From Oscillospiraceae bacterium (GTDB taxonomy: Bacteria > Bacillota > Clostridia > Oscillospirales > Ruminococcaceae), in NCBI GenBank assembly GCA_900765125.1, contig CAAFQL010000020.1:1-10657 (forward strand): a DNA stretch of 10,657 nucleotides. Reading direction: 5' to 3'. Under the pieces are notes generated by a model, which worked only from the letters and a program-made list of their open reading frames with translations, did not search any database and was not told the DNA's origin. The position numbers and the translations under genes were made by a program. Below, piece by piece: positions 6,460 through 10,657 of this stretch. How positions within the stretch are numbered: position 1 is the stretch's first letter; every line of letters starts with the position of its first letter.

Positions 6460-7827
6460 ATGAAACGTCTTCATTTTTTGTTTGCCCTTCTTATTGGTAA
6501 AGTAATTATGAAAATCACAAAGTGGATACCGAAAATCTCCGGTTCAACATGGCCGGGAGGCATTGCAAGTATCGTAATGAAAAACTTTGTGAAGTACTTC
6601 CGATTTCCGAAAAATACTCGAATCGTTATGGTTACCGGAACAGGTGGAAAAACTACTACTACCGGTATGGTAGCAGAGCTTATCAGAAGTTCCGGAAAAA
6701 CTATATGCACCAATGAACTTGGCGCTAATATGGATCGTGGCGTTGCAACAGCTCTTATCAGTAAGTCTGATATGTCAGGCTGCGTAAATGTTGATTACGT
6801 GGTAATGGAAGTGGACGAGCGTTACCTGAGGCTTATTACGAAACTTCTGAAACCTCACGTAGTTATCATGACAAATATACTCAAGGATCAGTCACAAAGA
6901 AACGGTGAACCCGGTATCATTATGAGAAAGCTTCGTGAGGCTGTACTTGACGATGCACACCTAATCCTTAACAGAGATGAACCCAATACCGTTTCCATTG
7001 GATTTAATCATAAGTCTGTAGAATATTACGGCGTTGAGGGTACACCTATTGAGAAAACAGAAAATGAATTTACAGTTTCATGTACTTGTCCTGTATGTTC
7101 AGGCGTTATCCGCTATGAATATGAAAATATGTTGGGAGTTGGAAAATTTGCCTGTGAAAACTGTAACCTGAAAAGTGAAAGCAATGCTACTATTGTAACA
7201 CTGCATGATGAAAATACTATTTGTGCAGGTAAAAAGAAGTTTACAGCAAAATACCTGTCAACATATTTCCTCTACTGCTATGCTTCACTTATTGCATTTG
7301 CAGCATATGAAGGATTCACAGATGAAGAGCTTCAAAAATCTATGAAGAATTTCACTATTCAGGAGGGCAGAACAGAAGATCTTGACATAGGCGATAAGAT
7401 CATCCACTATCTGCGAATGAAGCAGGAAACACCTATTACACTCCAGAATTCTATTGATGTGACATACAGTGATCCGTCTCCTAAGGTCGTTGTACTGGAT
7501 CTCAGCGAGGTTGTAGATTTCCAGCCACACTATACAGGCAACTATTATTCATATGACTGTGATTTTGGAAAACTGGAAAAAAGCAATGTTGTAAAATATA
7601 TCTGTATGTCAAAAACTGTATGCTATGATGCAGCAGTAAGACTGATTTTAGAAGGCATTCCAAAGGAAAAAATCACAGTTATTCCTACTGATGATTACGA
7701 TGTACTTCTTAAAGAATTGGAACAGTATGACTGCAAACAGGTGTACTTGCTTACATGGATGCATTCTTATTATAAATGCTCTGGCAGTGTAGAGAAATAT
7801 CGCAAGGAAAGGGAGATGAATAACTGA
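6460..7827 (+). CDS. MurT-like Mur ligase (divergent lipid II isoglutaminyl synthase ligase subunit)
   Basis: 455 residues from the ATG at 6460; an in-frame GTG at 6454 is possible, but the weak GAAAG site (6445-6449) fits the ATG better. Seen: a G-S-T-W-P-G-G N-terminal motif, ATP P-loop T59-G-T-G-G-K64-T-T-T, G-A-N-M-D-R-G-V-A-T-A-L-I, V-M-E-V-D-E, T-N-I-x-K-D-Q, a zinc ribbon C210-x2-C213/C232-x2-C235, and a C-terminal DUF1727-like region. These are MurT hallmarks. With GatD, MurT amidates D-Glu of lipid II in the cytoplasm. Odd: the N-P-A-G-like motif of the C-terminal domain is absent, and the G-L-Y-N-x-Y-N stretch reads L-S-T-Y-F-L-Y-C-Y. Asp366/Asp368 lie where I would place W-D-x-D-F-E, whose Asp may complete the GatD triad. 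The next gene overlaps by one base. The family is secure; the canonical reaction is doubtful. Confidence 0.85.
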   Translation: MKRLHFLFALLIGKVIMKITKWIPKISGSTWPGGIASIVMKNFVKYFRFPKNTRIVMVTGTGGKTTTTGMVAELIRSSGKTICTNELGANMDRGVATALISKSDMSGCVNVDYVVMEVDERYLRLITKLLKPHVVIMTNILKDQSQRNGEPGIIMRKLREAVLDDAHLILNRDEPNTVSIGFNHKSVEYYGVEGTPIEKTENEFTVSCTCPVCSGVIRYEYENMLGVGKFACENCNLKSESNATIVTLHDENTICAGKKKFTAKYLSTYFLYCYASLIAFAAYEGFTDEELQKSMKNFTIQEGRTEDLDIGDKIIHYLRMKQETPITLQNSIDVTYSDPSPKVVVLDLSEVVDFQPHYTGNYYSYDCDFGKLEKSNVVKYICMSKTVCYDAAVRLILEGIPKEKITVIPTDDYDVLLKELEQYDCKQVYLLTWMHSYYKCSGSVEKYRKEREMNN

Positions 7828-8618
7828 TGGAAATCAACGTGCTATGGCTGTATCCGGACAAAATGAATCTTCATGGTGACCGTGGAAACATGATGGCTAT
7901 TTCAAAAATCGCCTCTGCTATGGGAATTACACTTAACATCACCCGTGCCAATTCTGCAGCAGATGCAGGAAACCTTTCTGAAACAGACTTTATATATATA
8001 GGTTCAGGTCAGATGGATCATATGAAGAATCTTACAAATGATCTAAAGTCGATCGAAGCTGAAATAAAGGATTACACAGAAAATGGCGGTCATTTTCTCA
8101 TTATAGGTTCAAGCGGGTGTATGCTCTCCAAGAATTTTACAAGATATGACGGCACTGTTGAAAATGGTCTTGGTATTCTGAACATGACAGCAAAGGAACT
8201 TGACCGCAAGAAAATGCCTTATGTTACACGTGAAGTTTACGGAGATGATATTCTCTTTAAAACAACTGACGGTATGGAGATAGTGGGATGCCAGATCCAA
8301 TGTATGGATTTTACTTTACAGGGTGCAGAAAGCTTTGGAAAGGTAATTTACGGTTATGGTAACAATACAACCGACGGAACAGAGGGTGCTCTTTATAAAA
8401 ACGTAATTTTCACAAACACTGTCGGTCCTCTTCTTTCGCTGAATCCGTGGCTTGGAATTCGTATTTTGTCCGATATTGCAGAGAAAAAAGACATGGATGT
8501 AAGCAATTTCGATGAAAATAGTGTTGCATACATGGACTATGCACGCAAGTCTATGGAACTTAAAAAGCAGTTCATAAGGGATAAGCATAAGCTGCCCGGC
8601 ATCTGCGTAAATATCTGA
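7827..8618 (+). CDS. GatD-like class I amidotransferase-fold protein lacking the catalytic Cys and His (pseudo-glutaminase)
   Basis: 263 residues, close to the usual GatD length (about 240-260). Its ATG overlaps the upstream stop (TGATG), with GGGAG at 7811-7815, which suggests coupled translation and a 1:1 complex. Seen landmarks of GatD: L-Y-P-D-x-M-N-L-H-G-D-R-G-N (8-21), I-G-S-G-Q-M-D (58-64, usually G-G-G-Q-D), G-L-G-I-L (114-118), Y-G-Y-G-N-N (175-180), E-G-A-L-Y-K-N-V (186-193) and G-P-L-L-S-L-N-P (200-207). The nucleophile elbow, normally I-C-G-G-x-Q-L-L-G, reads I-G94-S-S-G-C-M-L-S. The usual H-G-P-L-L reads V199-G-P-L-L. The usual E-N-H-x-G segment reads Q-I-Q-C-M-D. Glutamine hydrolysis by the known mechanism therefore seems impossible. 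Cys98 is near but not at the elbow position. It may be a structural or regulatory subunit, or may act on another substrate. Confidence 0.82.
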   Translation: MEINVLWLYPDKMNLHGDRGNMMAISKIASAMGITLNITRANSAADAGNLSETDFIYIGSGQMDHMKNLTNDLKSIEAEIKDYTENGGHFLIIGSSGCMLSKNFTRYDGTVENGLGILNMTAKELDRKKMPYVTREVYGDDILFKTTDGMEIVGCQIQCMDFTLQGAESFGKVIYGYGNNTTDGTEGALYKNVIFTNTVGPLLSLNPWLGIRILSDIAEKKDMDVSNFDENSVAYMDYARKSMELKKQFIRDKHKLPGICVNI

Positions 8619-8625
8619 AAATAGA

Positions 8626-8665
8626 TCCAAACGAAGTATCAAAAGTATTTCGTTTGGACTTTTTA
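8626..8665 (+). terminator. Intrinsic terminator after the murT/gatD-like operon
   Basis: TCCAAACGAA (8626-8635) pairs with TTCGTTTGGA (8649-8658). Four more pairs, two of them G-U, close a 5-base loop (CAAAA). The stem is followed by CTTTTTA. It lies 7 bases after the stop at 8618, so the downstream phosphofructokinase gene is a separate transcription unit. Confidence 0.88.
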
Positions 8666-8698
8666 TTAGGAAGTATTGTAAAGAATTCAGTATGTGTA

Positions 8699-8727
8699 TT
8701 GACATTTATGACAATAAATGCTATAAT
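8699..8727 (+). promoter_or_regulatory. Perfect-consensus sigma-A promoter for the phosphofructokinase gene
   Basis: TTGACA (8699-8704), exactly 17 bases, then TATAAT (8722-8727), with a TG extended -10 (8719-8720). The start would be near 8734, with a leader of about 64 bases that contains a small 5-bp hairpin (8763-8776) and a strong AAAGGAGG site (8780-8787). This suggests high, largely constitutive expression, as expected for a glycolytic gene. Confidence 0.93.
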
Positions 8728-8797
8728 TTTACCAGTATCAAAATGCTGTTAAATGGAATAATAGCTTAATAAAGCTTTCAAAGGAGGAGTTATTCAT

Positions 8798-9880
8798 ATG
8801 AAAAAAAGAATTGGAATTCTTACAAGCGGCGGAGACTGTCCCGGACTTAATGCAACTATCAGAGGTGTGGCAAAAGCCTGCTACGAAATGCTTGGTAAGG
8901 ATAATGTTGAGATCGTAGGCATCTGTGATGGTTATTATGGTCTTATAAATAATATATGCCGTGAAATGAAACCAGAAGACTTTTCAGGAATTCTTACAAG
9001 AGGCGGTACTATTCTGGGCACTAAGCGACAGCCATTTAAGATGATGACTGTTATAGGTGACGATAAAGTAGATAAGGTCAAGAATATGAAACAAACCTAT
9101 AAAGACCAGAAGCTTGACTGTCTGCTTACATTGGGTGGAAATGGTACTCATAAAACTTCAAAACTCCTCTCTGATGAAGGTCTTAATGTTATAGGTCTTC
9201 CCAAAACTATTGATAATGACATCTATGGAACTGATGTTACTTTTGGTTTCCACACAGCAGTTGACATTGCAACAGATGCTATTGATCGTCTGCATTCAAC
9301 AGCTAACAGCCATTCACGTATTTTGCTTTGTGAGATCATGGGTAATAAAGCTGGCTGGCTTACACTATATTCAGGTATTTCAGGCGGTGCGGATATTATC
9401 CTTATTCCTGAGATCCCATATGATATTGATAAGGTATGTGCGTCTGTTGTAAAACGCAGCGAAAGCGGCAAGAATTTCTCCATCATTGCTGTAGCAGAGG
9501 GTTGCTTTGACGTTGCTGAAGCTAAACTTAAAAAGAAAGAACGTGCAAGACTTCGTCAGGAGGCAGGCATCACAACTGCTACTAATCGTATTGCATCACA
9601 AATACAGAAGAATACCGGTCTGGAAGCAAGAGTTTGTGTTCCAGGACATATGCTTCGTGGCGGTAATCCCAGTGCATATGACAGACTTCTTGCAACTCAG
9701 TTCGGTGAATATGCAGCACAGCTTATACGTGATGAAAAATATGGTATGACAGTTGCTAAGAAAAACGGCAAGATCATTGCAAATAAGCTGGAAGACATTG
9801 CCGGCAAAACAAAGTTTGTTGAAAAAGAATGTCAAGAAGTTATCACTGCAAAAAATATCGGTATTTCATTTGGTGATTAA
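8798..9880 (+). CDS. pfkA: 6-phosphofructokinase (PFK-A superfamily)
   Basis: This 360-residue cytosolic enzyme phosphorylates fructose 6-phosphate at C1, the committed step of glycolysis. Motifs seen: G-I-L-T-S-G-G-D-C-P-G-L-N-A (6-19), the phosphoryl-donor loop G-G-N115-G116-T (113-117), P-K136-T-I-D139-N-D (135-141) with catalytic base Asp139, M-G-N-K-A-G-W (181-187), and the sugar-phosphate loop G-H284-x-x-R287-G-G-x-P-x-x-Y-D-R (283-296). Donor choice in this superfamily is read from two positions (E. coli Gly104 and Gly124): Asp plus Lys means pyrophosphate, Gly plus Gly means ATP. Here they are Gly116 and Lys136, the mixed type seen in some ATP-using enzymes, so ATP is more likely. The loop Asp (E. 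coli Asp103) is Asn115, which is unusual for E. coli-type enzymes. The gene has its own promoter and terminator. The start has AAAGGAGG 10 bases upstream. Confidence 0.95.
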   Translation: MKKRIGILTSGGDCPGLNATIRGVAKACYEMLGKDNVEIVGICDGYYGLINNICREMKPEDFSGILTRGGTILGTKRQPFKMMTVIGDDKVDKVKNMKQTYKDQKLDCLLTLGGNGTHKTSKLLSDEGLNVIGLPKTIDNDIYGTDVTFGFHTAVDIATDAIDRLHSTANSHSRILLCEIMGNKAGWLTLYSGISGGADIILIPEIPYDIDKVCASVVKRSESGKNFSIIAVAEGCFDVAEAKLKKKERARLRQEAGITTATNRIASQIQKNTGLEARVCVPGHMLRGGNPSAYDRLLATQFGEYAAQLIRDEKYGMTVAKKNGKIIANKLEDIAGKTKFVEKECQEVITAKNIGISFGD

Positions 9881-9901
9881 AAATCGATCTATAGTTATAA
9901 T

Positions 9902-9950
9902 AATAATTAGCTGCTGCACCTTAATTTTAGTGCAGCAGCTAATTATTTTT
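9902..9950 (+). terminator. Strong intrinsic terminator after pfkA
   Basis: An 18-bp perfect stem (9902-9919 with 9930-9947) contains the GC-rich core AGCTGCTGCAC. The loop has 10 bases and a T run follows (9946-9950). It lies 21 bases after the pfkA stop. It also lies beyond the 3' end of the converging acetyltransferase gene (9977), but the minus-strand T-tract is poor. Confidence 0.92.
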
Positions 9951-9976
9951 GAATATAATAAATAAATTTAAAGTTA

Positions 9977-10486
9977 TCAGCGATATATAACATAACGATA
10001 ATGTGGCATATCTACATCTCGGTAATGTTTTGTCCAAGTATCCGTTCTTGTCATACCGTTTCTAATAGCTACATTTTGAGAGGAGGTATTGGTATCCCTA
10101 ATTATGGAGCAAACTTCATCTGCATTTAATATTTGAAAAGCATACTTTTTACAAGCCTTTGCGGCTTCAATTGCATAACCTTTATGCCAATATGATTTAT
10201 TAAAAAGATAACCTATTTCAAGAACTTCCGTTTCTTTCCACGGCTGCATTGTAAGTCCGCATTGACCTATCATTTCATCAGTTTCTTTTAAAATCACAGC
10301 CCATAAACCGAATTTCCATTTTTGATAACGATAAATCTGTCTGTCAAGCCATTCCTGCACTTCATTATCGCTGAATGCACCTTCATATGCATACATTGTA
10401 TCTTTATCTTGTAAAATTTTACACAATGAATTGAAATCACCTTGATTCATTTCTCGCAGATATAGACGTTCTGTTTCAAGTATCAT
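9977..10486 (-). CDS. GNAT family N-acetyltransferase (RimJ/RimL-like, Acetyltransf_3)
   Basis: The 169 residues are a typical length for this family, which transfers the acetyl group of acetyl-CoA to an amine, for example a protein N-terminus or a small molecule. The N-terminus M-I-L-E-T-E-R-L-Y-L-R is the classic start of RimJ/RimL-like proteins. Motif A, the CoA pyrophosphate-binding loop, is visible as E-I-G-Y-L-F then Y-W-H-K-G-Y-A (99-105) followed by the E-A-A-K-A helix. The motif B region is D-T-N-T-S-S-Q-N-V-A-I-R-N-G-M (131-145). The acceptor cannot be predicted. A near-perfect AGGAGGT site (10497-10491) lies 5 bases upstream of the ATG. It converges on pfkA and lies 86 bases after the SGNH hydrolase gene, so it may be co-transcribed with that gene or use a weak promoter in the gap. 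I see no truncation or odd codon use. Confidence 0.92.
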   Translation of the reverse strand: MILETERLYLREMNQGDFNSLCKILQDKDTMYAYEGAFSDNEVQEWLDRQIYRYQKWKFGLWAVILKETDEMIGQCGLTMQPWKETEVLEIGYLFNKSYWHKGYAIEAAKACKKYAFQILNADEVCSIIRDTNTSSQNVAIRNGMTRTDTWTKHYRDVDMPHYRYVIYR

Positions 10487-10515
10487 GTTTACCTCCTAAA
10501 ATTCCGATTGCTGCA

Positions 10516-10545
10516 CATATAGATAGTGATATGAAAAGATTTCAA
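10516..10545 (-). promoter_or_regulatory. Possible weak promoter for the acetyltransferase gene
   Basis: On the minus strand TTGAAA (10545-10540) is followed after 18 bases by TATATG (10521-10516). The match is moderate and the spacer longer than ideal, so read-through from the upstream SGNH gene is an equal alternative. I see nothing else in the 86-base gap. Confidence 0.35.
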
Positions 10546-10572
10546 ATCATCATATTACATCACTTAAAATTC

Positions 10573-10657
10573 TCACAGCAAAATTTCCTCCGGTACAACG
10601 TCTGCCATTGCCTTATATGCTGATGCACTGGGATGCAGATGATCACCACTGTCAAAA
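10573..10657 (-). CDS. C-terminal tail of an SGNH/GDSL-type hydrolase, 5' end outside the window
   Basis: Twenty-seven residues before a TGA stop (10575-10573) are visible. They read F-D-S-G-D-H-L-H-P-S-A-S-A-Y-K-A-M-A-D and then V-V-P-E-E. The D-x-L-H-P-x-x-x-A-Y-x-x-M-A pattern is block V of SGNH/GDSL esterases and lipases, with Asp and His of the Ser-Asp-His triad. Family members hydrolyse ester bonds, often acetyl groups on plant cell-wall polysaccharide in ruminococci, and many are exported. The Ser and Gly/Asn blocks are outside the window, so substrate and location cannot be stated. It lies upstream of, and in the same direction as, the acetyltransferase gene. Confidence 0.82.
   Translation of the reverse strand, partial: FDSGDHLHPSASAYKAMADVVPEEILL

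Noticed and set aside
7827..8618. Sequencing error as cause of the missing GatD catalytic residues
   Set aside because: The Cys and His sites are about 300 bases apart, each needs separate codon changes, and neighbouring residues differ too, with no frameshift. One error cannot explain this.
9223..9835. Several frames inside pfkA on both strands (80-87 codons)
   Set aside because: All lie within a fully conserved phosphofructokinase frame, without their own ribosome sites or motifs.
10538..10548. Short odd palindrome GATTTCAAATC before the acetyltransferase gene
   Set aside because: Eleven bases in AT-rich sequence is within chance expectation, and it overlaps only a weak putative -35.

Overview
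The window looks like a chromosomal segment of a low-GC anaerobic Firmicute close to Ruminococcus (Oscillospiraceae). The best clue is a secreted protein ending in a two-repeat dockerin, joined to BspA-type leucine-rich repeats by a Thr-rich linker. This architecture is typical of cellulosome-forming ruminococci. Consensus sigma-A promoters, AGGAGG-type ribosome binding sites and a MurT/GatD-like pair agree with a Gram-positive host. I see no mobile element, CRISPR array, tRNA or rRNA, and no gene-free stretch longer than 300 bases.

Layout. Positions 2-154 (+) are the 3' end of a probable PLP-dependent amino-acid racemase. It meets a minus-strand operon head-on at a bidirectional terminator (160-191). 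That operon reads right to left: a zinc-ribbon membrane protein (6246-5281), tex (5256-3085) and the dockerin-bearing LRR/papain-like protein (3065-198), with gaps of only 24 and 19 bases. A divergent intergenic region (6247-6459) holds a promoter for each direction and a 16-bp perfect palindrome just upstream of the rightward promoter. To the right lie a murT-like Mur ligase (6460-7827) and a gatD-like gene (7827-8618) that overlap by one base and end in a terminator. Next comes a 6-phosphofructokinase gene (8798-9880) with a perfect-consensus promoter and its own terminator. A GNAT acetyltransferase (10486-9977) and the C-terminal tail of an SGNH/GDSL hydrolase (10657-10573) lie on the minus strand.

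The strongest anomaly is the murT/gatD-like pair. In canonical lipid II isoglutaminyl synthase, GatD supplies ammonia from glutamine through a Cys-His pair and MurT amidates the D-Glu of the stem peptide. Here the GatD-like protein has Gly at the nucleophile position and Val at the catalytic His position, while fold-level landmarks remain. The MurT-like partner keeps its P-loop and zinc ribbon but lacks several motifs of its family. The reading frames are intact and coupled, so the pair looks like a maintained, neofunctionalised complex rather than a decayed one. Its real substrate is unknown. Motif comparisons with known families were made from memory, not by computed alignment.
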